Below, one piece after another: positions 1 to 4,547 of a DNA stretch of 6,425 nt (position 1 is its first letter; each line of letters opens with the position of its first letter). The notes under the pieces were generated by a model. It was not told the origin of the DNA. It worked only from the letters and a program-made list of their open reading frames with translations, and did no database searches. This DNA comes from Clostridiales bacterium (GTDB lineage: Bacteria > Bacillota > Clostridia > Peptostreptococcales > Anaerovoracaceae). The translations under genes were made by a program, and so were the position numbers. The stretch spans positions 1 through 6,425 of the forward strand of contig WRFF01000100.1 of NCBI GenBank assembly GCA_009778945.1, in the 5' to 3' direction.

Positions 1-96
1 CAGCTCTTTCAGGTTGAGAATCCCTTTCGTATGTCGAAATCAGATTTAAAAACACGACCGGTTTTTCACCACAAGCGCGATTCCATAGGGGTATAA
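1..96 (+). pseudogene. IS4-superfamily (IS1634-like) transposase, C-terminal remnant
   Basis: The first frame is open from the window edge to a TAA at 94-96 and reads QLFQVENPFRMSKSDLKTRP followed by VFHHKRDSIGV. This matches the part of IS1634-type DDE transposases that carries the last catalytic Glu: the E-(6)-K spacing of the IS4 YREK signature is present (Glu at residue 6 and Lys at residue 13 of the fragment). In intact members the text continues after 'DSI' with about 50-100 more residues. Here the match stops and a stop codon follows two codons later, so the 3' end of the transposase is lost. The 5' part lies outside the window. No terminal inverted repeat can be assigned. It marks an old insertion next to the toxin-antitoxin genes. 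Family assignment is from recall of the motif, not from a search. Confidence 0.72.
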
Positions 97-247
97 AAGG
101 ACGGTTTGCAGGTAACGACGCGATTATTTGGGATCACGTATGAAGCGTATGAAGGAGAAAATTAAATGGAAAATAATGGATTACAATGCGATTAACATAT
201 ATTACCATTTAATCGAAGGCGGTTCCTGCATGGCAATCGGAAAGAAA

Positions 248-595
248 ATGACGCTTGACAATTCAGCAAGGTGTAATTATATTGTAGTTATACAAAATAT
301 ACGCTTTGAATGGGATATTTCAAAGAATACCTCAAATAAAGCGAAACACGATGTGGCTTTTGAAGAAGCCGCAACGGTTTTATTGGATAATCTGCATGTG
401 GATATAGCCGATCCGGATCATTCGCAGGATGAAGAACGATTTATCGCATTGGGGATTGGCGGAAACGGCCGCTTGCTGGTCGTTTGTTACAGTATGAAGC
501 AGGATGACACCGCAGTCCGAATTATTTCGGCAAGAAAAGCAACCGCAAATGAAGCCAAACAATATGGAGAGAAAACAAATGCGAGAAGAATATGA
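248..595 (+). CDS. brnT: BrnT family toxin (type II toxin-antitoxin, RelE-like fold)
   Basis: BrnT is a ribonuclease toxin of RelE-like fold that cleaves RNA and stops translation until BrnA neutralises it. Numbered from ATG 248, the protein shows FEWD (20-23), FEEAATV (38-44), the acidic DPDHSQDEERF block (55-65), RLLVVCY (75-81) and the family C-terminal signature RIISARKA (91-98). The catalytic half looks intact. The start is uncertain. Family members usually begin three to ten residues before FEWD, but there is no ATG, GTG or TTG there, only ATT 281 and ATA 290/299. ATG 248 has a weak GGAAAG ribosome site three bases upstream and gives 115 residues, somewhat longer than the usual 90-100. 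An in-frame TTG at 128 gives an implausible 155 residues. The stop TGA (593-595) lies inside brnA, a typical co-translated toxin-antitoxin arrangement. Confidence 0.85.
   Translation: MTLDNSARCNYIVVIQNIRFEWDISKNTSNKAKHDVAFEEAATVLLDNLHVDIADPDHSQDEERFIALGIGGNGRLLVVCYSMKQDDTAVRIISARKATANEAKQYGEKTNARRI
255..283 (+). promoter_or_regulatory. Sigma70-type promoter in front of brnT
   Basis: A perfect -35 box TTGACA (255-260) is followed by a 17-bp spacer and a -10 box TATATT (278-283; five of six consensus bases). Transcription would start near 290. This lies just upstream of the region conserved in BrnT proteins, as expected for an autoregulated toxin-antitoxin promoter. It is, however, downstream of the only ordinary in-frame start codons, which creates a conflict discussed under findings. 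Confidence 0.65.
273..292 (+). promoter_or_regulatory. Candidate BrnA operator: two direct repeats over the -10 box
   Basis: GTAATTATA (273-281) and GTAGTTATA (284-292) are direct repeats differing at one base. Their starts are 11 bp apart, about one helical turn, and they cover the -10 box and the predicted transcription start. BrnA is a ribbon-helix-helix repressor of its own operon, and proteins of this fold often bind arrays of short phased repeats. Function as an operator is inferred. Confidence 0.4.
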
Positions 596-782
596 TTTCA
601 GTGACGCGCAGCCCGGAAGGCTTACCGAAAGATACAAACAGCAAATAACAATACGTATCGACCGGGAAACGATCGCTTGGTTCAAGGAATTGTCCGCACA
701 AACAGGCGTGCCTTATCAGACGCTTATGAACCAGTACCTGACGGATTGCGCAAAAAAGAAGAAAACACCCGAGTTTGTTTGA
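579..782 (+). CDS. brnA: BrnA family antitoxin (ribbon-helix-helix)
   Basis: BrnA binds and inhibits BrnT, and its ribbon-helix-helix fold represses the operon promoter. The 67-residue product opens with REEYDFSDA, close to the common BrnA N-terminus. It continues with the beta strand QQITIRID (21-28), helix A around TIAWFKELSAQTG (31-43) and the characteristic PYQTLMNQYLTDCAKK (45-60). A strong ribosome binding site GGAGAG (566-571) lies seven bases before ATG 579, which decides the start over the in-frame ATGs at 549 and 564. The gene overlaps the end of brnT by 17 bp in another frame, with the toxin first and the antitoxin second as usual for this family. It appears complete. The 79 bp after it (783-861) contain no gene or convincing terminator. 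Confidence 0.9.
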   Translation: MREEYDFSDAQPGRLTERYKQQITIRIDRETIAWFKELSAQTGVPYQTLMNQYLTDCAKKKKTPEFV

Positions 783-861
783 GCATGGGTAGAATTTTTC
801 CATGTCGTGTGGCAGAGGAAAAGACAGCGCGTTCCACGCGGGCATCGTGTGTAAACGCGAA

Positions 862-890
862 TTGACAATCGTTCATAGGTGTATTACACT
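862..890 (+). promoter_or_regulatory. Sigma70-type promoter of the relBE-like operon
   Basis: TTGACA (862-867, perfect -35) is followed by 17 bp and TACACT (885-890, four of six consensus bases). An alternative -10, TATAAA (892-897), would have a poor 24-bp spacer. The -10 falls inside the palindrome and phased repeats described in the next entry, so the antitoxin could block it directly. Confidence 0.6.
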
Positions 891-927
891 ATATAAAAAG
901 GTATAACAATGTATTACGAGGTATCAT
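879..927 (+). promoter_or_regulatory. Candidate RelB operator: 10-bp-phased GTAT repeats and an 11-bp palindrome
   Basis: GTATTAC (881), GTATAAC (901), GTATTAC (911) and GTATCAT (921) begin at exact 10-bp intervals, with a degenerate ATATAAA in the 891 slot. The octamer TGTATTAC occurs at 880-887 and 910-917. The first copy sits in the palindrome GTGTA-T-TACAC (879-889), over the -10 box. The last copies surround the GAGG ribosome site (918-921) of the antitoxin gene. Helically phased repeats across promoter and leader fit cooperative binding by a ribbon-helix-helix antitoxin. Binding is inferred. Confidence 0.5.
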
Positions 928-928
928 C

Positions 929-1159
929 ATGGCCACAACTGCTATCAGATTATCAGAGGAAGAAAGCCGCCTGATAAAAAGTTATGCAAAGGCGAAAAGG
1001 CGTTCGGTTTCCGATGTCATCCGCCTTGCGATTCTCGATCAAATCGAGGATGAATATGATTTGGCGCTTTTCGAAAAGGCGAAAGCGGAGCATGAGGCAG
1101 ATCCTGTAACGTACACGCTCAAAGAAGTCATGGAAGAGTTTGGCTTGAATGAAGCCTAA
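929..1159 (+). CDS. relB: RelB/DinJ-like antitoxin (ribbon-helix-helix, DUF6290-type)
   Basis: The 76-residue protein is the antitoxin of the second toxin-antitoxin pair. The N-terminus ATTAIRLSEEESRLIKSYAK (2-21) is a ribbon-helix-helix DNA-binding module, followed by RSVSDVIRLAILDQIEDEYD (25-44), the second helix of the fold and its extension. The acidic C-terminal tail (EHEADPVTYTLKEVMEEFGL, 54-73) is of the type that wraps around the toxin. The start ATG 929 is supported by GAGG (918-921) seven bases upstream. The gene overlaps the toxin gene by 11 bp, so the two are very probably translated together with antitoxin first. It is likely to autorepress through the phased repeats upstream. 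The name relB is a family label, not proof of orthology to the E. coli gene. Confidence 0.85.
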   Translation: MATTAIRLSEEESRLIKSYAKAKRRSVSDVIRLAILDQIEDEYDLALFEKAKAEHEADPVTYTLKEVMEEFGLNEA

Positions 1160-1430
1160 GACCTTCCAAGTTGAATTTTCAAAATCCGCGAAAATGGATT
1201 TATCCAAAATGGATCCCTTTGATCGCAAGATCATTATATCCTGGCTTGGCAAGAATCTTCAGGGTTGCGTCGATCCGCGGAGGCACGGAAAAAGTCTCAT
1301 AGGGGAGAGAGCGGAGCAGTGGCGGTATCGTGTCGGGGATTATCGTGTAATCGCCGAGATTCAGGATGAAAAAGTCCTTATTCTTGTGCTTGCGATCGGT
1401 CATCGCCGCGCTGTTTATGAGAGGCGATAA
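1149..1430 (+). CDS. relE: RelE/ParE superfamily toxin
   Basis: The product is a 93-residue basic protein of the RelE/ParE toxin superfamily. RelE members cut mRNA in the ribosomal A site, while ParE members act on gyrase. Visible marks are the N-terminal VEFSKSAKMDLSKMD strand-helix (8-22), RRHGKSL (44-50), WRYRVGDYRVIAEI (58-71) and the C-terminal IGHRRAVY (83-90). The basic and aromatic residues of the last two motifs are those typical of the RelE branch, and the protein looks full length and intact. ATG 1149 lies inside the antitoxin gene. The stop TAA (1428-1430) is followed by AT-rich DNA and a long palindrome rather than a gene. Whether it is RelE-like (mRNA) or ParE-like (gyrase) in activity cannot be settled from sequence, but the YRVGDYR/IGHR pattern favours RelE. 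Confidence 0.87.
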   Translation: MKPKTFQVEFSKSAKMDLSKMDPFDRKIIISWLGKNLQGCVDPRRHGKSLIGERAEQWRYRVGDYRVIAEIQDEKVLILVLAIGHRRAVYERR

Positions 1431-1461
1431 TGGCGAGTGACGGATTTTGATAAACAGGAGA

Positions 1462-1630
1462 TGGAAAAGGAAGCATTGATCAAAGAAATGGTACGTAGAG
1501 GCGATAGGAATTTTGTTCAAAATCAAGGCGCAAAACGGAGCCTTGCTGGTGGCAAGGCGAGTATTTGTAACGAAGAGTTTGGACAAAATAACATCGCATA
1601 TACGTGCCAGAGATTCGATCAGTGTTTCCA
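1462..1630. repeat. Long imperfect inverted repeat (palindromic, MITE-like) between the toxin gene and rsmG
   Basis: The 169-bp stretch folds back on itself around the 5-base loop TGGTG (1547-1551). From the centre outwards the paired blocks are GCCTTGC/GCAAGGC (1540-1546/1552-1558, perfect), CAAA/TTTG, ATTTTGTTCAAA/TTTGGACAAAAT (1510-1521/1578-1589, 11 of 12), GG-ACGTA-A-GCGAT on both arms, TGATC/GATCA, and TGGAAA (1462-1467) against TTTCCA (1625-1630). A six-base insertion and a few single-base shifts separate the arms. The element is AT-richer than the rsmG region that starts immediately after it. No transposase is present, so it may be a non-autonomous element or a structured RNA. Its identity is unknown. 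Confidence 0.65.
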
Positions 1631-1640
1631 AAAGGCGCGG

Positions 1641-2372
1641 GTGCGTTTGGAGCAAGGGCTGGCGGCGCTCGCGCGGCGCGAAAACGCGCCGTCGGCGCGG
1701 CTGCTCGAACCGTCTTTTGCGGAAGCGCTGCTGGAGCTGATGCGGCTCGTGCTGGAGCGCAACGAGGCGGTGAATTTGACTTCGATCACGGAGCCGCTCG
1801 AGTTCGTCTGCGACCAGCTCTTGGACAGCCTTGCGTGTACGGGCCGGCCCGAGATGGAGTCGGCGAAGAAGGTCGTGGATATCGGCAGCGGCGCAGGTTT
1901 TCCGGGGTTGCCGCTCGCTCTGCTCTATCCGGATAAAATGTTTCTGTTGACGGACGCGTTGCGAAAGCGCACCGATTTCGTAAATGAAACGGCGGCGGCG
2001 CTTGGCCTTTCGGATGTCACAGCGATTCATATGCGTGCGGAGGAAGCAGGGCATGTGTCCGCTTATCGCGAGCAGTTTGATCTGGCTGTCTGCCGTGCGG
2101 TTGCGACGCTGCCGGTTGTTCTCGAATATACATTGCCGTTCGTGAAGGTTGGAGGGAATCTCTTTGCTTATAAGACGGTGCAGGCGAAGGGAGAGATCGA
2201 GGAAAGCCGCCTCGCGCTGGAACAGCTGGGGGCTTCGCCGGATATGGAAACATTTACCTATACCGATTTGCTTCCGGACAGCGGTTACGCGCTCTATATC
2301 ACCGTAAAGAATAGGCCGACGCCGGATAAATACCCGCGTCGCGCCGGTATTCCTACAAAAGTCCCGCTGTAA
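1641..2372 (+). CDS. rsmG: 16S rRNA (guanine(527)-N7)-methyltransferase RsmG
   Basis: RsmG (GidB) methylates N7 of G527 in 16S rRNA using S-adenosylmethionine. With start GTG 1641 the protein has 243 residues, close to the B. subtilis protein (239). Seen motifs are NEAVNLTSIT (41-50, the family N-terminal mark), the SAM-binding VVDIGSGAGFPGLPLALLYP (78-97), LTDALRKRTDF (103-113), the CRAVA strand (151-155) and the C-terminal YPRRAGIPTKVPL. The frame stays open upstream to GTG 1437, right after the toxin stop, which would give 311 residues. The extra 68 residues have no RsmG similarity, are encoded by the palindrome and have different base composition, so the short start is preferred. AAAGG (1631-1635) is a weak ribosome site five bases before GTG 1641; TTG 1647 is another option. 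The usual upstream neighbour mnmG has been displaced by the toxin-antitoxin cassettes. Confidence 0.95.
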   Translation: MRLEQGLAALARRENAPSARLLEPSFAEALLELMRLVLERNEAVNLTSITEPLEFVCDQLLDSLACTGRPEMESAKKVVDIGSGAGFPGLPLALLYPDKMFLLTDALRKRTDFVNETAAALGLSDVTAIHMRAEEAGHVSAYREQFDLAVCRAVATLPVVLEYTLPFVKVGGNLFAYKTVQAKGEIEESRLALEQLGASPDMETFTYTDLLPDSGYALYITVKNRPTPDKYPRRAGIPTKVPL

Positions 2373-2375
2373 AAT

Positions 2376-2391
2376 TGTTTCACGTGAAACA
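2376..2391. promoter_or_regulatory. parS: parS site 1 (ParB-binding centromere)
   Basis: TGTTTCACGTGAAACA is an exact match to the 16-bp palindromic bacterial parS consensus. It starts three bases after the rsmG stop. ParB/Spo0J loads here, spreads and forms the partition complex that ParA and SMC act on. The cognate parA and parB genes follow within 350-1150 bp. Confidence 0.97.
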
Positions 2392-2402
2392 TTTGAATAA
2401 TT

Positions 2403-2438
2403 CGGGCATTCAGACAGAAGCAGGCGCCCGTTTTATTT
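2403..2438 (+). terminator. Possible rho-independent terminator after rsmG
   Basis: CGGGC (2403-2407) can pair with GCCCG (2426-2430), and TTTTATTT (2431-2438) follows directly. The 5-bp stem is short and its loop is 18 bases, so this is a moderate candidate. Its 3' half is also the outer end of the long inverted repeat. Confidence 0.4.
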
Positions 2439-2600
2439 CCGCCGGCGGTCGCTGTATTTTCTAAATAATGTACTCGCTGACTTTGATGAAACTTCGTTAA
2501 CTCGCTAGGCTCAGACAAACGAAGATTTCGTCAAAGCCATTGTTCGCACAATATGAAAATACTACGCTCCCGCCAAGTCAATAAAAGCGGGCGCCTGCTT
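2418..2600. repeat. 183-bp imperfect inverted repeat (MITE-like palindrome) between the two parS sites
   Basis: The left arm (2418-2498) and right arm (2518-2600) are imperfect reverse complements around a 19-base loop (2499-2517). The outer 13 bases AAGCAGGCGCCCG (2418-2430) pair perfectly with CGGGCGCCTGCTT (2588-2600), and TTTTATT with AATAAAA after one extra base. Further in, GGCGG pairs with CCGCC, GTATTTTC (2454-2461) with GAAAATAC (2555-2562), CTTTGA-GAAA with TTTC-TCAAAG, and CTTCGTT (2492-2498) with AACGAAG (2518-2524). It contains no credible gene. The size and architecture suggest a miniature inverted-repeat element or a long RNA hairpin. The origin is not known. Confidence 0.7.
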
Positions 2601-2606
2601 TCGCCC
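2580..2606 (-). terminator. Terminator-like hairpin on the minus strand
   Basis: Read on the minus strand, GGGCG (2606-2602) and CGCCC (2593-2589) form a 5-bp stem with an 8-base loop, followed by GCTTTTATT (2588-2580). It is the mirror image of the plus-strand candidate at the other end of the palindrome. No minus-strand gene feeds it, so it may only matter for antisense transcripts from parA. Confidence 0.3.
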
Positions 2607-2614
2607 AAATACAA

Positions 2615-2658
2615 CCCGATGCGATAAATTGTTTCACGTGAAACAATTGCGCATCGGG
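2615..2658. repeat. Hairpin-forming outer inverted repeat enclosing parS2
   Basis: CCCGATGCG (2615-2623) and CGCATCGGG (2650-2658) are perfect 9-bp inverted repeats. They enclose a 22-bp perfect palindrome (2627-2648), the parS core extended by three bases on each side, with only three and one unpaired bases between. The whole 44 bp could extrude as a cruciform or fold as one long hairpin in RNA. parS1 has no such frame. Confidence 0.75.
2630..2645. promoter_or_regulatory. parS: parS site 2 (ParB-binding centromere)
   Basis: This is a second exact TGTTTCACGTGAAACA, 254 bp from the first and 69 bp before the parA start codon. It lies immediately next to the -35 region of the proposed parA promoter, so ParB bound here could also control parAB transcription. 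Confidence 0.97.
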
Positions 2659-2675
2659 GGAAGATAGCCTATACT
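2647..2675 (+). promoter_or_regulatory. Candidate parA promoter
   Basis: TTGCGC (2647-2652, three of six -35 bases) is followed by 17 bp and TATACT (2670-2675, five of six -10 bases). The start codon is 39 bases beyond the -10. The -35 box lies in the right arm of the parS2 hairpin. The weak -35 makes this a moderate call. Confidence 0.45.
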
Positions 2676-2714
2676 ATTTTAGAAGATAAATTATTGGCTA
2701 TGCGCGGAGGTGTT

Positions 2715-3500
2715 ATGGGAACTGCAATCGCTATTTTCAATCAAAAAGGAGGCGTCGGAAAGACGACGACCAATATCAATCTCGCGACGTGCCTGGCGCT
2801 CAAGGGAAAACGCGTGCTGATCCTGGATATCGATCCGCAGGGCAATACGACCAGCGGGCTTGGCATCAATAAAAAGATGCTGGAGTATACGCTCTATACG
2901 GTGCTGATCGATAGCGATACGGATCCGCACGACGCAATTATGTCCACCGGCATTCCGAACCTTTGGATCATTCCCGCAAGCGTGGAACTGGCCGGCGCGG
3001 AAATCGAACTGGTCGAGCTGGAGGGACGCGAGCGCAGGTTGAAGAACGCGCTCGACCGCGTGCGGGATGAATATGATTATGTCTTCATCGACTGTCCGCC
3101 GTCGCTTGGCCTTTTGACGATCAACTCCCTGACCGCTGTGAACAGTGTGCTAATTCCGATTCAATGTGAGTTTTACGCGCTCGAAGGCGTCAGCCAGCTC
3201 ATCAGCACGATCGAGCTGGTGCGCAAGAATCTGAATCCCGGGCTTGAGATACAGGGCGTCATTCTCAGCATGTTTGACGGGCGTACAAACCTTTCGATTC
3301 AGGTTGTGGAGGAAGTCAAGAAATATTTTAAGGAAAAAGTCTATTCGACGGTGATTCCGCGCAATGTCAAACTGGCGGAAGCGCCGGGATTCGGGCTTCC
3401 GATCACGCATTATGACCCCCACTCCAAAGGAGCGGAGGCATATCAGGATTTTGCGGACGAATTTCTCGCCGAGGAAGCGCGCAGCGCGAAAAAGAAATAA
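2715..3500 (+). CDS. parA: Chromosome partitioning ATPase ParA (Soj)
   Basis: ParA is a deviant-Walker ATPase that binds nucleoid DNA as an ATP dimer, moves ParB-parS complexes and, in Firmicutes, modulates DnaA. The 261-residue protein carries the deviant Walker A KGGVGKTTT (11-19), with the signature lysine at 11 and the P-loop lysine at 16. It also has the A' motif LDIDPQGN (37-44), Walker B VFIDCPPSLG (123-132) and the C-terminal IPRNVKLAEAPGFGLPI (214-230) and GAEAYQDFADEF (239-250) typical of chromosomal Soj. ATG 2715 is chosen because GGAGG (2706-2710) lies four bases before it and the protein then begins in the usual way two residues ahead of the first beta strand. ATG 2700 and TTG 2694 are in frame but less suited. 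It is the first gene of the downstream string and follows both parS sites. Confidence 0.97.
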   Translation: MGTAIAIFNQKGGVGKTTTNINLATCLALKGKRVLILDIDPQGNTTSGLGINKKMLEYTLYTVLIDSDTDPHDAIMSTGIPNLWIIPASVELAGAEIELVELEGRERRLKNALDRVRDEYDYVFIDCPPSLGLLTINSLTAVNSVLIPIQCEFYALEGVSQLISTIELVRKNLNPGLEIQGVILSMFDGRTNLSIQVVEEVKKYFKEKVYSTVIPRNVKLAEAPGFGLPITHYDPHSKGAEAYQDFADEFLAEEARSAKKK

Positions 3501-3518
3501 AAGAAGGAAAGGGAGACG

Positions 3519-4547
3519 ATGGCCGGAAAGAAGAAAGCGCTCGGGCGCGGACTCGAGGCGTTGTTCGGAGATATCGGAACTGCGGCGCCGGTGAATGAAG
3601 GGATCGGTACGGATGGCGACGGTTCGCGGAAGCGGAGCCAATCCAAAACGGAAAAAGAGGCCGGCCCTGTCGGAGACGTGTCCGGTGGAAAAGCGAACGG
3701 ACAGATGGCGGCAAACGCAAAATCCGGAGCCGAAAACGCGGTGCTCTATATCGACATCGACGATATCCGCCCGAACGAAATGCAGCCCCGGCAGGCGTTC
3801 GAACCCGAGGCAATCGACGAGCTTGCGGCCTCGATTGAGTCATACGGTGTCATACAGCCGGTACTCCTGCGTAAAACAAAACTCGGATATGAGCTGATTG
3901 CCGGTGAGCGGCGCTGGCGCGCCGCGCGTAAAGCAGGTCTCCGAAAAATTCCGGCTATCCTGCGGGATGTGACGGAAGAGGAAAACGCGCTCATCGCCAT
4001 TATCGAAAATATGCAGCGGGAAGACCTCAATCCGCTTGAAGAAGCTTCCGCTTTCCGCGCTGTGATCGAACAGTATGGCATGACGCAGGAAGCGCTTTCA
4101 CGCGCTGTCGGGAAAAGCCGGCCGCATATCGCCAATACGCTGCGCATTCTGAAACTGCCGCCGGAGATACAGGACTATTTGCGCTCGGGCATGCTATCGC
4201 TCGGGCACGCGAACGCGCTTGGCGCGGTACGGGATCCGCAGGTACAGATACGCCTCGCCGGACGGGCGGCGGCGAACGCCCTGTCGGTCCGGGAAACGGA
4301 GAAGCTTTGCGGCATTGAGGCCGAAACATCCGGGGGCGCAAGGGCGAAAAGAAAAACACCGCGCAAGGATACGAAGAAAGCGGCGGAAATTCGCAGGGTG
4401 GAGGAAGAACTGACTTCACTGCTCGGCACAAAAGTTGTAATCAGCGGAGACCGCGAGAGCGGCAGCGTGGAGCTGCGTTATTACGGGCCGGATGACCTTG
4501 ATGGGATTGTAGAATTTCTGCGCGGCGCGGGAGAAAGACGCGGATGA
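3519..4547 (+). CDS. parB: Chromosome partitioning protein ParB (Spo0J), parS-binding CTPase
   Basis: ParB loads at parS, closes as a CTP-bound clamp, slides along DNA and recruits SMC and ParA. Domains in the 342-residue protein: the N-terminal ParA-stimulating peptide KKKALGRGLEALFGD (4-18); a poorly conserved Gly/Lys-rich linker (about 19-73); the ParB/Srx CTP-binding domain starting at VLYIDIDDIRPNEMQPR (75-91) with the hallmark GERRWRA (129-135) and ENMQREDLNPLEEA (163-176); a helix-turn-helix at MTQEALSRAVGKSRPHIANT (188-207); and the C-terminal dimerisation domain (about 291-337). The linker is longer than usual, which explains the length above the usual 280-300 residues. GGGAG (3511-3515) precedes ATG 3519. 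The gap after parA is 18 bp, so the two are an operon. The two perfect parS sites nearby are its targets. Confidence 0.97.
   Translation: MAGKKKALGRGLEALFGDIGTAAPVNEGIGTDGDGSRKRSQSKTEKEAGPVGDVSGGKANGQMAANAKSGAENAVLYIDIDDIRPNEMQPRQAFEPEAIDELAASIESYGVIQPVLLRKTKLGYELIAGERRWRAARKAGLRKIPAILRDVTEEENALIAIIENMQREDLNPLEEASAFRAVIEQYGMTQEALSRAVGKSRPHIANTLRILKLPPEIQDYLRSGMLSLGHANALGAVRDPQVQIRLAGRAAANALSVRETEKLCGIEAETSGGARAKRKTPRKDTKKAAEIRRVEEELTSLLGTKVVISGDRESGSVELRYYGPDDLDGIVEFLRGAGERRG

Noticed and set aside
97..247. Possible small gene or palindrome between the IS remnant and brnT, with AAATGG/CCATTT arms near 166-213
   Set aside because: Only 6-bp arms with poor pairing inside, no family resemblance in any frame, and no good ribosome site for a separate gene.
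784..804. CATGG/CCATG hairpin with a run of T after brnA, as a terminator
   Set aside because: The T run is in the loop rather than after the stem, and the stem is only 5 bp.
1200..2054. A 284-codon open frame on the minus strand across the toxin gene, palindrome and rsmG
   Set aside because: It is antisense to two well-supported genes, is Arg/His-rich as expected of a shadow frame, and has no recognisable domain.
2294..2518. A minus-strand small open frame covering the rsmG end, parS1 and part of the palindrome
   Set aside because: It runs through parS and repeat sequence, has no ribosome site that I can see and no known domain.
2373..2714. DnaA boxes or an origin in the parS gap
   Set aside because: No TTATCCACA-like cluster or AT-rich unwinding element is visible; oriC is probably nearby but outside the window.
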